Shown: piece by piece, positions 11,719 to 24,131 of the stretch
Layout of the letters: the number at the start of each line of letters is the position of its first letter
How positions within the stretch are numbered: position 1 is the first letter of the stretch
Assembly (NCBI GenBank): GCA_963682175.1
Contig: OY821777.1
Location: 14,342,001 to 14,406,000, forward strand
Source: Triglochin maritima
Lineage: Eukaryota > Streptophyta > Magnoliopsida > Alismatales > Juncaginaceae
Direction: 5' to 3'
DNA: 64,000 nt
The notes under the pieces: generated by a model
Databases searched by the model: none
Seen by the model: only the letters and a program-made list of their open reading frames with translations
Told to the model about the DNA's origin: nothing
Program-made: the position numbers and the translations under genes

Positions 11719-14700
11719 TCACAGTTTAGATGTCAGGTCGTCTGACTGTTGCCTTGCATACTCTTCCATAACACCGTAGGTTCTTTCCCTGTGCCTCAGA
11801 AAGAATTCAGCAAGCAATATTTCTTTTTCTTCAGATGTCAAATCCCCATGGGAACCCTGCAAGTAAACTGGTAAATACTCGTAATGGATAGGAAAGGTTA
11901 ATAAATTTCAGTAATTGTAAAACATGTTTCAGTTATATCATTGCCCTTCTTCATATAGTGACTCCTATAGAAAGCCCTTGGATCTGCTAGTATTGTTTCA
12001 AATCATGCATGGGTGCTTCTACCTCGCACGTAAGCCACAATACCCAATGTTTTACACTCATCTCTCTTTTACACATGGGTATGTGTCACCATTTGAAGTA
12101 CTAACCAAGTATAATAAAAACTCACACTAGAATGTTGTATTACAGAAAGCAAATTGAAACTAATAATGATTTTTTTCTAGGTTTCACTGGCAATGTCTGA
12201 TGGACTGATTTATTGTCGACGTTTAATGAATGTTGGTTCTTTGGACTCAATTAATCGTTAACATGAGCTATGCATGTTTGGCTGTTTTCAAGGTGTGGCA
12301 CTACGGTAAATTTCTAAATAATTGAACTTATTTAGCCCATTCATCAGTCTGTGTGGATTCATCAATTGCTTGCTACATAAAAGTGTTACATATTTAATAT
12401 ATATTTGATGTAACAAATATAGGAAAACATAATTACTGTAGGACAATGGAAATTCATTATAATTGACAGAACCTTAAGTTGCTCGATTGATCTTACTAAA
12501 CTGAATTCGTACTTGGCAAGGGAAAAACAAAACCATGGAAGAGGAGAAATAGAGATGCTCCAAAAATATAAAATTTGAGAGAAAGATATTGCACGTGAGA
12601 GTACCATAAAAATTGGCAATGTTCATTGCACTACCTCAAGTAACACAGTATACCACAGAAGATTGGAACATACCAATCTAGATATCCTATCGCAAACAGC
12701 ATGATGCACGAGGATGCCTGCTGCAACTGAAACATTAAAAGAATCTACCATTCCATTCATGGGAATGCTACAATGTAGATCAGCAAGCCTCAAGGCCTCA
12801 TCGCTAATGCCCCTGAAAAATGCATGGAACAATTGGACTACTCAAATCACCCAAAGATATGATATAACACGAGAAATCTGAGAAATCACTCTGGATGTAG
12901 AATGAGATGAACGAATTTTCTGATCTCATTGAAAGTAAATGCAAATGTGTCAACACCATTGTGATATGTGACCACTCTTATGTAACGTAATATATTGGCT
13001 CTGTAAATGCAACACTTAAACGCCTTTGTCCATATGGTTAACATTCGATAATAGTACAATACCACTTAAGCATAATAATGTAGTTATGTTATTCTTTTGC
13101 ATCAACATGTTGTAAGAAATGCTCTTTGTAGATGCACCTTGTTCATTTTGGTGTAGAAACAATGATTTTTTTCAACCAAGTGCTTTGAATACTCAAACAA
13201 ATTCCTCAAACATTCTAAGTATATCTTGTTGTGTACATTCCTAATGGAGACAAAGATTAAGTTATTTTTTGGCTTTTGGGTTAAAATAGACTATATCGAC
13301 GTGGTTCATATAAGCTATTTGTGATCCTTATTTATTATGGATTAGGTCCACACATCCGACAGCCCCCCCCCCCCCCCCCCCCCATTGAGGTTTTGGGGTA
13401 ATGTTGATGTTCATGATGCTAAGTATATTCTATTCTCAACTTCTATTTTTTACATGATTACAAAGCTTTCTGTTAATTTGTCTACTGTTCACCACATTTT
13501 AGCAGAAAAGTTGCACTTCAATGGCACCTATATTTATATTAGTATAGAATGTATCATCACCAATCAGAGTTTTCAGCATTTGTTCATAAATCATAACTAA
13601 TACAATAACGTAATTTTTGATTGCTGGATTAGGAATTTACATGTGACTAGGTAAAGCAAAGGAGGAAAATCAAGTAAATCTAATTCACACAACAAATTGT
13701 ACTCACTTTTGTTCGTTTCCAACAACTATAGCAGTTGGCAACGACCAATCCATGTCATAAATAGAAACCTGCAGAAACACGGCTCATTTAGAGAAAAATA
13801 AAGGGGACATGTCTTCAACCTGGGAAATTGACAACTATTAGCATATCATACAAAAGTTAAACAAGCTATGCACTGCTGCTGTAATGAACTTTTAACTCGT
13901 CACTAGTCTGACAATGACAAATAAATACCGTCTCAGTTCCCAAATGAGTAGTTGCCACTCGATACCCCCGACGCTTCAGCTCCTCGAAGCATTCCATTGG
14001 AGACTGCCACAATTCAATATCAAGCCATTTCTCCGCACCACGGCTTACATGACGATTATCTCTATACCTGTCAAAAAAAAAAATCAAACCACCCATTAAT
14101 GAACACAATAACTCCACAACAAATAACATGTTATATGATTGGATTGGATTGGATTGGATTGGACCAAGATACAAGAGTCCTTGAGCTGATTCTGTTTCTT
14201 TTATTGGTAAAACTAACTAAATTAAAGAGGGTGATGATTCTGTCTCCAAATGTAAAATAAATTATCAAAACGTAATAAGAATACTTAATAAATAGTGAGG
14301 AATATTGCCGCAATGTATACCACGTTTTGGAACGATCTTATCTTAGATTTAGCTATTTTTTGTAAAGAAAGCGTATATCCTTGCAAGAATCACCAAACCA
14401 TGTGATTTAGATTTGTAGGTATAATTCATATGGTGGATGGAATCAAATGGTCAGATTTGTACAATCACATTGGGATCGTATGAAACACAAGAGACATTTC
14501 CTCAATAAGGGCCCACTTTATTGATGGTATACAATTTTTGACTTTTTGTACAGGATTATCCCATTTTATTGATGAAAAGAGAGCTAATTAGATACTTTCA
14601 AAAGTAACCTTTTTTTTAATTCTTTAACATCTTTTATTATTTAATGGAGCAAATGTAAACACGCATAAGCTTTAGGAGGAGAGAAAAATCTAAATATTTT

Positions 14701-15516
14701 ACACCTACAAAGATTGAACTTGTAACTTACGATCGAGGTAACTCTAAGGTGATATCTTTAGAAGTAATTAAATGTTAAATATTGGCTGATCTAGAGTAGG
14801 AGTGTGATTGGTTTTCTGATAATTGATTTGCAGAAAAACTTAAAATAATTTTGGAAAGTAAGTTACACGAGTTCCCAATTCTCATAAAATTGTACAATGA
14901 CTTCTCCACTTCCACTCTAAATTATAAGGAAATCATGAAATTAAGTTCTGAATTTTCCACTTAATCCAACTTAATGCAAGGTGGGACTATTTTCCAAACA
15001 ACAATAAAGACCAACAAAACCAGAAGGAACTGAACCACAACCTCCAAAGTCGAAACGAATCCACCACCTCTTACTCTTATCCCTGGAGACGACATGCACG
15101 GACTGCACCCCGAGCGCGTCGGCGGAGCGAAACGCGGCGGACACATTCCCGAAGTCCGTCAACCCTTCGACGACCAACGAAACGGCGTAACTCCTCCCAT
15201 CTACGACCCGCCGCATCTTCTCCCTCCTCGGCTCGAGGATGTAGGCCTCCAGCTCTGCGACGACTTCCCGCGCGGTGAGGGCGTGGCGGCCCGGGACGGT
15301 GAGGCGGTCGAGGTATGGGAACCGGGAGGAGTGGGGGGGAGGACGGCGGTCCATTTTGGTGTGGTTGAGGAGGGTGGAAGGGTTGAGGAGGAGGTGCTCG
15401 ATGGGGTGGGGATCGGGGGAGGTGGAGTGGGGTTTGGAGAGGAGGTGAGAGTGGGGTTTGGGGACGATTGGAGGGGGAAAGAGGGGTTTGGGGATTAGGG
15501 TTTTGGAGATTAGCAT
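11719..15516 (-). CDS. SpoU/TrmH-family RNA 2'-O-ribose methyltransferase
   Basis: Five exons read on the minus strand: 15516-15068, 14067-13929, 13768-13707, 12812-12674 and 11856-11719, all with GT-AG borders and consistent phase. All three SPOUT signature motifs are present. Motif 1 is LTDFGNVSAAFRSADALGV, with the conserved N and R. Motif 2 is AIVVGNEQKGISDEAL, with the conserved E, split across the exon 3-4 junction. Motif 3 is CSIPMNGMVDSFNVSVAAG, the knot and SAM-binding loop. The family transfers methyl from S-adenosylmethionine to a ribose 2'-OH, classically G18 of tRNA. The first Met gives a Pro/Ser-rich, organelle-targeting-like extension; a second in-frame Met at 15354 (MDRRPPP) would give a form without it. 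The C terminus is a charged helix (SEEKEILLAEFFLRHRERTY). Exact substrate and compartment are inferred only. Confidence 0.88.
13240..13410 (+). repeat. TS-like SINE remnant in the TrmH intron
   Basis: Shares its body with 19040-19285: 'CAAAGATTAAG...TTTTGGGTTA', 'ATCGACGTGGTTCATATAA', and a 3' part ending GGTTTTGGGGTAATGTTG. The region where the pol III B box would lie is replaced by a pure C21 run at 13363-13383. It lies in the intron between exons 3 and 4 of the methyltransferase gene, opposite to its direction. Confidence 0.55.
14133..14163. repeat. (ATTGG)n microsatellite
   Basis: About five perfect GATTG pentamers in the first intron of the TrmH-like gene. Confidence 0.8.
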
Positions 15517-15685
15517 TTTCGAGGTTGTTGGAAAAGGTTAGCGGAGGGTTGAAGAAGATGGTTGGGTTTGGGTTTGGATTGGTGGTGGATAGGTGGGAGG
15601 GTGTTTCACTGTTTTGGTCATTTCTCCTCTACACTGACTTTGTTATTATATATTATTACACACAATTATGGTACACATTGGGTTT

Positions 15686-16867
15686 TAAGGGTGTAAACAA
15701 TCTCTTATCGAGCCGAACATGTTTGAGCTTGGCTCGATAAAAAAATTGTTGCGCTCGTTGCTCGCTCGATAAGGGATTCGAGCTGAAAATTCCATTTGTG
15801 CTAGGCTCGTCACCTACTCGCGAGCAGTTCGGATCGATAACATACTCGATGATCATTTTATTGATATTTAAGATCAACACAAAACACAACAAAAACACTC
15901 GAATCCAAAGCTAAACTCTGCGATTGACACAAAAAATTAGTCCATTGGAACATTTCGATCCGAAACACTCGAATCAGTAGCAAAAAAATAGAAACTAACA
16001 TTAAACAGTAATATCACAAAGTAAAACCCAAATCCACTAGATTTCACCGGAGAACTTTGCAACCAACACAAAAATACTCGGATCCACACAAAAAACTTAA
16101 GAGAAACACTCGAATCCATACCAGGAATTCGTGATTAACATGAAAACTCACAAATCCACAACAAAACTCTAAGATCTGCAGCAAAACGTGGAGACGAACT
16201 CGTTTCCTCGGAAAACACTCAGATCCACATCAAAACCATAGAGATGAACCACATTAGTCCTATAACATTTGTGACCAGCACAAAATCACTCGTATTGGCG
16301 AGGAGGAGACGTCAGCTAGGAGGAGACGACGAGGAGGGAGAGGTGGCGGGGAGGAGGATGGGGCGGTAAGGAGGAGGTGTTAGGGTTTTGATTTGGGCAT
16401 GAGATTGAGAATGGGGAGTAGGATGTGGTTTGAGAATGGGGAGGAGGTTTTGAGAATGTGGTTTGAGAATGGTGGAGGAGATTTGTGTAATTGGGTATTT
16501 ATTTGGGTTTTGTTTGTTAAATAGGTTATTGGGTGTGGTAAATGGGTAATGAGTTTGGTAAATGAGTTTGATAAATGGGAAATGAATTTGGTAAATGAGT
16601 TTATTATTTGCTAATTGCGTAATTGATAGAGTATTCAGGTTAATTGTGTAATTGGATAAACTAATCAGATCTCGAGCGATAATCGAGCGAGCACCGAGCG
16701 GCAAGCATCGAGCGAGCGAGGTCTGCTCGTGATCGGCTTGTTTAGTTTGTCGAGCGGATTTCTTTCCTCGTGCTCGACTCAATACTAATCGATCGAGTCA
16801 CGATCCGAGCAAAATTGAGCGAACATCGAGCGATCCGTCGATCCCGAGCCCAAACTTGACAACCCTA
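15686..16867. mobile_element. Non-autonomous hAT element (1.18 kb)
   Basis: Left end TAAGGGTGTAAAC and inverted right end TAGGGTTGTCAAG resemble hAT termini. The flanks are TTGGGTTT (15678-15685) and TTGGGTTG (16868-16875), a 7/8 match to an 8-bp duplication. Both subterminal zones are crowded with GCTCGA/TCGAGC motifs in both orientations. The interior holds an irregular series of AACACTCGAATCCA-like units between about 15890 and 16220. It encodes no transposase; the long open frame at 16312-16782 (-) has no family features. The imperfect ends suggest an older insertion than the hAT at 778-4429. Confidence 0.75.
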
Positions 16868-16875
16868 TTGGGTTG

Positions 16876-17423
16876 GAATGTAATTTCTTTTCAAGTGAAA
16901 TAGTTTACATCCAAATATTTTCGAACCTAGAATCGATTCTAAGTAAGAATCAGAAAAATTTGATTGCAATCTAGAATCATATTTTAGTGAAATCAATTCT
17001 CTAGAATTGATATCCAGACGGACCTTAGGATTTTATCTTTTTTGGATTTAAAATTTTACATAATTAAGAATACACCAGTAGAATATTACGTTGTTTTGAG
17101 GTTTGGATTTTACTTAGTAATTATACTAATACTTGATTTCTAAAATTCTTAGATTTTTTTGGGAACATCACTCAAATTATATTTCCTCGTGCTTGAAATC
17201 GCCCATGCTCTGGTGCATTTTGACCGGTGATCTTCTGAGGCACAGATAGATGGATAGATAGATAATCCAGTCAGCAAATATCACATATATTTTTATTATC
17301 AAAGATTTATTAAATCACATATTAATTATTTATTTTGTGTCACATCGCGCGCACGCTAAACTATACGACCTTTGATTTCTACCGTATATATCTCCTCAAA
17401 ACTTCCATTGTTCCCAAAAACCT
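16876..17423. other. Intergenic DNA, nothing recognised
   Basis: AT-rich, no supported exon or repeat apart from a short GATA-rich stretch near 17240-17265. Confidence 0.4.
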
Positions 17424-17760
17424 TCAATTCTTCATCATTTTCTCCAGGTGCAAAGACTTATCACGCTGTTGACGTGGTTGAGGTCGGGATCCACCTTGTT
17501 GGCGCTGTCGACGGAGAGGTCGAGGACGAGGTGGAAGACGAGATCGGCAAGAGGGATGCCGAGGGAGACAATGCGGGGAGTGAGTCTTGAGGGAGGTGGG
17601 GACACCGACGACGTTGATTAGGACGTCACGGTGAAGTTGATCGACGAGGAGGAGGAAGAAGTGGTCGGCGGTGGAGCCCGTCCCAAGGCCGATGACCATA
17701 TTAGATCTCACGAACTCCATGACACGATGGGCGACGAGATGTTTCTGGTCTTCCTAGGAG
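17424..17760 (-). pseudogene. Ribose-5-phosphate isomerase A fragment
   Basis: On the minus strand a frame reads EFVRSNMVIGLGTGSTAD, the RpiA substrate-binding loop, followed by NVVGVPTSLKTH. The upstream frame EDQKHLVAHRVM fits the usual 'LTQ(D/E)DLK' lead-in but begins at a stop. After KTH the family frame continues in another register as LGIPLADL...LDLSVDSANKVDPDLN, so there is a frameshift. Conserved acidic residues of the catalytic 'DGADE' loop are changed to DSANK. No start, transit peptide or C-terminal half is present. RpiA interconverts ribose-5-phosphate and ribulose-5-phosphate in the pentose-phosphate/Calvin pathways; this copy cannot make it. Confidence 0.85.
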
Positions 17761-17937
17761 GGAGGGGAAGGGGGAGTGGGAAGTAGATGGGTGGTGGGGT
17801 TGGGAATGCTTGGATTGGAAGAACAAAATGATACGAGATAATATGATCATTGCATTCATCATTTTTAAATGGTCATCCCTTTTAAATATTCATCGTCAGG
17901 GAGGGGAAGGGGGAGGTGGAGGGGAGGACAAATACAT

Positions 17938-18330
17938 ATGATAAAAAAATCAAACTCATATATTAAAAAGGACAAACTCATTAGTTAAAAATGACAAACT
18001 CATAAGTTAAAAAAGACAAACCTATATGATAAAAAAAACGCAGATGATAAAAAAATCAAAACTCATATATTAAAAAAGACAAACGCATAGCTTAAAAGAG
18101 GCAAACACATAAGTTTAAAGGGGTAAACATATGATAAAAAGGACATAACACAGATGATAAAAATGATAAACTCATATATTAAAAAAGACAAACTCATAGC
18201 TTAAAAAAGACGAACCCATAAGTTAAAAAGAACAAACCTATATGATAAGAAAGACAAACGCAGATGATAAAAAAGACAAACCCATATATTAAAAGGACAA
18301 ACTTATATGTTTAAAAGGACAAACGTATGT
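17938..18330. repeat. Imperfect minisatellite, about 20-25 bp period
   Basis: Roughly fifteen or more degenerate tandem units of the form 'AAAAAAGACAAACNCATA(T/A)NTTA' with alternating 'GATGATA', 'TATATTA' and 'AAGTTA' tails. Starts near AAATACATATGATAAAAAAA and fades after AACGTATGTTG. The alternation suggests a higher-order unit of two or three variants. Lies between the RPI pseudogene and the ENODL gene. Confidence 0.8.
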
Positions 18331-18716
18331 TGTACGTTTCTTCGTTTGTCATGAATTCTTCATTTTACCTTTGTATCCAAAAGTTACACGGGGAATCAAA
18401 TCTTGCGTTGGAAAAGAAAAAGTTGCATGAGGAAACCAAATGTTGCATTATGAAAGTAATGTTGTATTGAGAAACTAAAGATTACATGTGACACAAAATA
18501 AATAAATTTGTTATTTAATTAATTTCAGAAAGTAAATACATTTGAATTTTACTGGACGAAACACATAAGGTGCTTTCGGTATAACGACCCATAGATAAAA
18601 CAACGAATCCGTCGGGTTTGATTTCGAATCCGGGAGACCCGATAGGATGTTTTGAATCCACCTGACATCCAGCACAGCATAATAAAGCAAACTCCAACAC
18701 CATACCCATGTGGTCT

Positions 18717-18743
18717 CTTTCTCTCTCTCTCTCTCTCTCTCTC
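18717..18743. repeat. (CT)n microsatellite in the ENODL 5' UTR
   Basis: An almost pure CT tract that ends about 25 bases before the ATG at 18767, so it is probably within the leader. CT-rich leaders and Inr-like Y patches are common in plant core promoters. Confidence 0.8.
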
Positions 18744-18766
18744 CACCACTAACAAGTCACAACACA

Positions 18767-21700
18767 ATGTCGCGTGCTCCGGTTCTTGTCCTCCTCGCTG
18801 TCGCCTCCGGTCTCACCCTGTTCTCCCTGGTGGACGGGTTCAGCCAGTACCGGGTGGGAGGGAGTCAGGGCTGGAACCCCAACGTCAACTACACCAACTG
18901 GAACAACAAAACCCACTACTATGTTGGGGACTGGCTCGGTCAGCCCTACATTGCCTACATCAAATCACCTTCCATCTCCTGTCTCTCCTTTTTTTAGTGG
19001 GTTTAGGTTTAGGGTTAGTGGTCGTTGTTGTTGTTGTCCATTCCTAATGGACTCAAAGATAAAGTTTTTTTTTGGGGGATTTTGGGTTACAATGGACTAA
19101 ATCAACGCGGTTCATATAAATTGTCTGCAATTTTTATTTATTGTGAATTAACATTAAGTTGTCAAAGTATCAGATAACGGATCAATTGGAAACAACCTAT
19201 CTGGTTGCGTAAGTTCGACCCCCTTACTCTTAATGTGGGAGCCTCTTTTCAGGTTTTGGAGTAATGTGGTTGTTGTTGCAGGGTTAGTGGTGGTGGTGGT
19301 GGTTTTGGTTGAAACATTTTTTTAGGGTGTGATTGGTTTGCAGGAAAACGTTAAGGAAGTGTGGTTTCTAAGTGCCTTTGATGGTTCATTTGCATGAAAA
19401 CTGAAAAACCCTTGAATTTGAGCTTCATGACTTCCGGAAATTGTGTTTGAGAGGAGGTTCACCATTATCACTCTAGAATCTAGAGAAATCGTCTTCCTTT
19501 TCGTTTTGACACAAAAATGGTTGGTTTCTCTGTGCTTCAAAGATAAAACGTAAACCAGAGTGTTTGAATCTGAGCTTTGGACTATTTTCTATTTTTGCAA
19601 ACAAATCACACCCTTAAGTGTGATGGTATGGTTTACTCATTTAGATTTTTTTATGTAGTAGGGTTTATAATCTTCCCAAAGAGGTAAATGAGTAAGTGGA
19701 GCAATGAGTAAAGCTGGAAGGATTTAAACTTGAATTTTGGATCATATTGTTATTTGGAATCATGTTTAATTACTAGGTTATGACCATATGTGTAGCGTAA
19801 CGTTTGGTCTATAGTATTGTGATTGCTAGGTAAGCCAAGTTCTTTTTTCTCTCGGGAAAAAAATTAAGAACAATTTTGGTGACAGACTCCTTATGAAGTT
19901 GTGAGTTGGCTGAACTTTATGAGTATGCTAAAAGTGGGCCAAACTTTTTATGGGTTATATGTTACTCATTTTAATAAATATAAGTTTTTACGCATGTGGT
20001 CGTAATGTAGTGGTTAATTGTGATTTTGGAAACATAAATGTTCAAGATTTGAGTTTCAGTTTTTACCTATAGGGTAAGCGTGAAAAGTGAACTGGTTGTC
20101 TCTTTTACCTTGGAGCATGTGTGATGATTAAGTTAAGAATTTATGACCACATGTCTCATTTTGCTATCACGAACATAAGTTTTTATTAACATGATTGTAC
20201 TTTAGTTGCTACAATGACTTAGTTAACATGAAGTTTAGGTTTTACGGTCCGGTTAGCATTTAACTTGATTAGGTAAACCATAAATTAAAAATGAAATGTT
20301 GAGATTCAAATATTAGGTTTTCATTTTATATAAGTCATATCTAACTACTAGGTTATGACCACATGTGTAATTATAGATTGTGTATTTTGATATCACAAAT
20401 ACAATTTTTACATGTGTGATCATAATCTAATGGTTAGTTGTAACTTAAGCAACATGGAAATTTAAATTTTGACTTTCAACCTTCCCACCTTTCATCTTAT
20501 GTTTGATTTGTTTTGGATTGTAACGAGTCCCACGTCATACTTCTCTTTCGCAGAAGATGGTCATTTTTCTACTCTTAATTAGGCCTTGGCTTATGGTATA
20601 TGGGTAATTAGGGCTTTATCATGAATTTAAATGTTTACGTCGATTAATGAAGCATGCTTAAGATTCCTGACTAGTGTAGATGGTATTTCATTTATCCTTT
20701 TCTGAAGATATAAAAGATATGATTATATCATTATAGTTTATCCATGGCTTCTAGCTAAGTTATGTAGTCCAGAAACACTATTGTTAATTTGATTCCCTTA
20801 CAGAGGAAACTTGAAGTTCATATAGATGTGAGCTGTCTCTAACTCCAAATCCATTAATGATACATAAAGTCTAAATATTTTTTGTCCAGAGATAAGAAAA
20901 CCTAACATCCTATTTTACATTTATGTAAAATATTTTGGTCAATTTGGTAACATCTAGTTACTATTTAGATTTCTTTAGTATGACTAACTAACTTGTTATA
21001 ACCAACTAATGAAACACATTGATATGTTTAAGTCGTGATGATGTCTTTCACTGTTCCTTATGCCAAAAAAATCAGACAATGCTCGAAACACCTTCATACA
21101 AAGGTATTTGTATAGTTTCAGCCTTTTCAATTTGAAATATTCTCCTGAAACTTTTACAACAACCTTTTTTCTCAAACATATATTTTTGTGTTTTATCTTG
21201 CATTAAAAATTTCAGGTTGTCATGTCAGACTTTATTGACCATACATAAGAGTGTTTAGACACAACTCTAATAGTTTACCTTTCCTATGATAACTTCTCTA
21301 CAGAAGCTGCTGCAGTATATTAAGTTAAAGATTTGCTCGACCCAAAAAGGTTTTTAAAGTTGAGGGTCTTTCTTGACTGAAAATTTTGGCTATGAACGTG
21401 AAGTTTCTGGGTGTTTTATTACACCAAATGAGATCACTTAAGATGGGACTTTTGTTCATAATTTAGCATTTACTTTACTTTGTAGCATAAGGTCGTAGAC
21501 CCACTTGTCTTTCTGATTTGATTTGCTTGTGTTGTAGCTTGTATTTTATCTTTTAAATTTGCTTGCATTGTAGCTTGTACTACATTTTAATTTTTTGTTG
21601 TTGTTGTAGTGTTTTTGTACCAACCGGGAATGGCGGATGTCATTAGAGTGAACAAGACCAACTACGAGCAATGCATTGCAGACAATCCCATAAGCAACTA

Positions 21701-21935
21701 CAGCAAGGGAAGAAGCTACGCTTTCCGGCTCAACCACACGGGTGACTTCTACTTCATCTGCAGTAAAGGCTTCTGCTATGGGGGCATGAAGCTCCACATC
21801 AAAGCCGAGGCCCTGCCACCGCCTTCCCCACCTCCAAAGGCGGAGCCATCTGCTGCCAAATCGCTCCGCCATAGGTCAGTACGAGTGCTGGGTTTCGCTG
21901 CTGCAGTCGTGGCTGCCCTTGTCCGGGCGATGTGA
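18767..21935 (+). CDS. Early nodulin-like (phytocyanin-fold) GPI-anchored protein
   Basis: Two exons, 18767-18938 and 21610-21935, join at phase 1 to give 165 residues; the intron is 2.67 kb. Order of parts: signal peptide (MSRAPVLVLLAVASGLTLFS...VDG), plastocyanin-like domain starting FSQYRVGGSQGWNPNVNYTNW, an extended Pro-rich spacer (LPPPSPPPKAEPSA) and a hydrophobic C-terminal tail (VRVLGFAAAVVAALV) fit for GPI anchoring. The domain cysteines are present (YEQC and YFICSKGFCYGG). The first copper histidine is missing: the family 'HNV' position reads ADV. This is therefore an ENODL-type, non-copper phytocyanin, closest in feel to the At5g15350/lamin-like subgroup. Expected place: outer face of the plasma membrane and cell wall, as a chimeric arabinogalactan protein. 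Several N-glycosylation sequons are visible (NYT, NKT, NYS, NHT). Confidence 0.85.
19040..19285 (+). repeat. TS-like SINE in the ENODL intron
   Basis: Contains 'GGATCAATTGGAAACAACC', then a B-box-like AAGTTCGACCCCC, 'TTAATGTGGGAGCCTCTT', and a GTTGTTGTTG 3' tail. This order and the TTG tail are those of the TS (tobacco) type of plant SINE. A related, more eroded copy lies at 13240-13410. I could not find clear target duplications. Confidence 0.6.
19750..20490. repeat. Diverged internal duplication in the ENODL intron
   Basis: The motif ACTAGGTTATGACCAYATGTGTA occurs at about 19772 and 20341, each followed about 220 and 70 bases later by 'CATGTG(G)T(G)ATCRTAAT.TA.TGGTTA.TTGT'. A third, weaker relative lies near 20130-20160. 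This looks like an old segmental duplication or two copies of one unidentified repeat. Confidence 0.45.
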
Positions 21936-23898
21936 TTGTCCTCGGGTAATCTCATTATTTTTTAGCTGAGATATTGTTGGGGGTGTTTGTGGTTGTGTTT
22001 TGAATGTTTAGTGTTGTAGAATTTAGGGTGTGTTGTGGACCTGTTTGGTTGGTGTCTGGAAGTTCAGATTTGAGTTATTGTGGTTTGTGTTTGGGGTAGG
22101 TTAGTTGATTTGATTGGGCAGACTTGAAAATTGTGAATTTTGTGCTATTCTTTGTTCTTCATTCTTATCAAATTATTGTTTTATTTTATTGAATTTGGAC
22201 CAATCCATTAGTGGTTAGGTATGTTCACATGAAGAAGCATGTGCAATTTGCTATGTTCCCTTTGGGGTGTGATATGTGAAAGAATAAAATTGTCTTTGGT
22301 TGAACTGGCGGTCAAAAGATGCTGCCTTATTGGGTCCACGACAGCATCGAAAAGACCCAATCAGGCTGTCGGCTATAGTTACATTTCTTATTGAGGGTCT
22401 TCTGTAATTGAAAAGTAGAACATGTAGGGTTCAACAAACAAGGGTGCTTGAGTAATGCCTTCTAAAGATCTTCAGTAGAGTGAAGGCTAGATGATTAGAT
22501 GAATGACTCCCAAAAATGTTGGTTGCTACAATCACATCCAAGTTCAAGAATGGATAAGTAGCTTTATGGTCTGCATTTTTCGGGTCAGTCGACTGCCTTA
22601 CTAAGTGGTTGTTCAACAGAGTTTTTGTGCTGACGTATTGGCTTTGGTCGGTCGACCATGTTTTTGTTTGAGGTTTTCGATTAATCGAGCATCTCTCATG
22701 ATGTTTGGTGAAGATTTCATGTAATTTTTTGCTTCAAAAAGGACATCATTACAAGTGAGATGCAAAAGTTAGCTGTTCAGAGTGCCTAACAAAGAAAAGA
22801 AAAAGGGTAGATTGAATGCAAACGGAGATTGCGGAATTTGTTGCTGAAGTTAGAATCTAGTACTATTTTAGATTTCCAGGTCAGAGCTGTCTTTTTTGAG
22901 ACAGCTAAGATAAGAGGTTGAGGCTGAACAATGATCGCATCTTAATGAGTTGGTTGTTTTGGTCGTGTAGTTGTTATTACCTGTCCTAAAAAAGGTGCAG
23001 GTGAGCTGGTGGTCCTATTGGTTGTTGTCGTCTACAAAAGAAAATTAAGACAAGGTAAAGTCAATAATATAAGCTCTTGGGCTCGGTTGGGATTTGGGAT
23101 TTATTGTTTCCATGCACTTCCGGTTATAAATTGTTGTGAAACGAATGAGTTATTCTAGAAGTGACCATTTGGATCATGACACGGAAAATGTGATTTGGCT
23201 GCGAGATAAATGAGTTTGAGTCGTAATCAAGTTGACACGACTAACACTGTAATCAAATGTGTTCGGTTTGAGTTAAACATATGTAACTCGTGTCCAATCC
23301 GTTTATAGATATCTATATAATACATATATTGTTGTGAATGTGGACATTATACCAAATGAGTTTTGATGAGTTTCTTTTGTTATCAAACATTATGAAATGG
23401 AGTTTTGAGGAGTTTCGTTAGTTATATAAATATTTTTAACTCCAACGTAACATATACGAAAGTTTTTCTTCCTTGAACTTTCAGACATCCACTGTATATA
23501 AAGAGAGTTTGTGCTTTGTATTGGACACAAGAAATGAGAAAAATCTCTTCTATTTCTCTCATGCATGTTTATCTTTGTTTGGTTTGTTTGAGTTGATTCC
23601 AAAGATCATAGTTCACTTTACAACATATACGTATTTGTATTTATAATATTATATATAATTACAAAAGTAGTAAGAATCTTTATATCGTTTTATATCGAAA
23701 CATTTTACTAGCAAACAACAAAATTGCATAGTTATTTATGGTAGTTTTAGTAATCTCGTCCAAATCAAATTGCAATTGTTGTTGAGTTTTGTCATAAATA
23801 AGGATTATATCGGTAAATAACGATTATAATTTGACATCCTATTCCTCAGGTGGCCAAACTTCTAAAAAAAGCCTCAACTTTGTCATTCTCTGAAAAAT
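21936..23898. other. Intergenic DNA after the ENODL gene
   Basis: The first few hundred bases are probably ENODL 3' UTR. I see no supported exon, RNA gene or delimited repeat in the rest. Confidence 0.4.
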
Positions 23899-24131
23899 AT
23901 GTCTATCTTTCAACTTCTCCCCAAAATACATCTGCCTAAATTGTGGATTCCCTTTTCTATCAATTTCCTTTTAAATAAGCAAATCATACATTCTGTCTAT
24001 TTCTTTCGAACAATTGCAAACCACTCTCACGCATCCGTTTTGTCTTCTCTTTATCTCTCTCGTTCGCACATCCCTTCTCTCTCTCACTCGACCCGTCATT
24101 CGAACTCAGTGTCGTACCCTTCCGAACAACG

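Noticed and set aside
16312..16782. Open frame of 156 codons on the minus strand
   Set aside because: Low-complexity Asn/Ile/Pro-rich translation inside a non-autonomous hAT; no domain and no codon bias.
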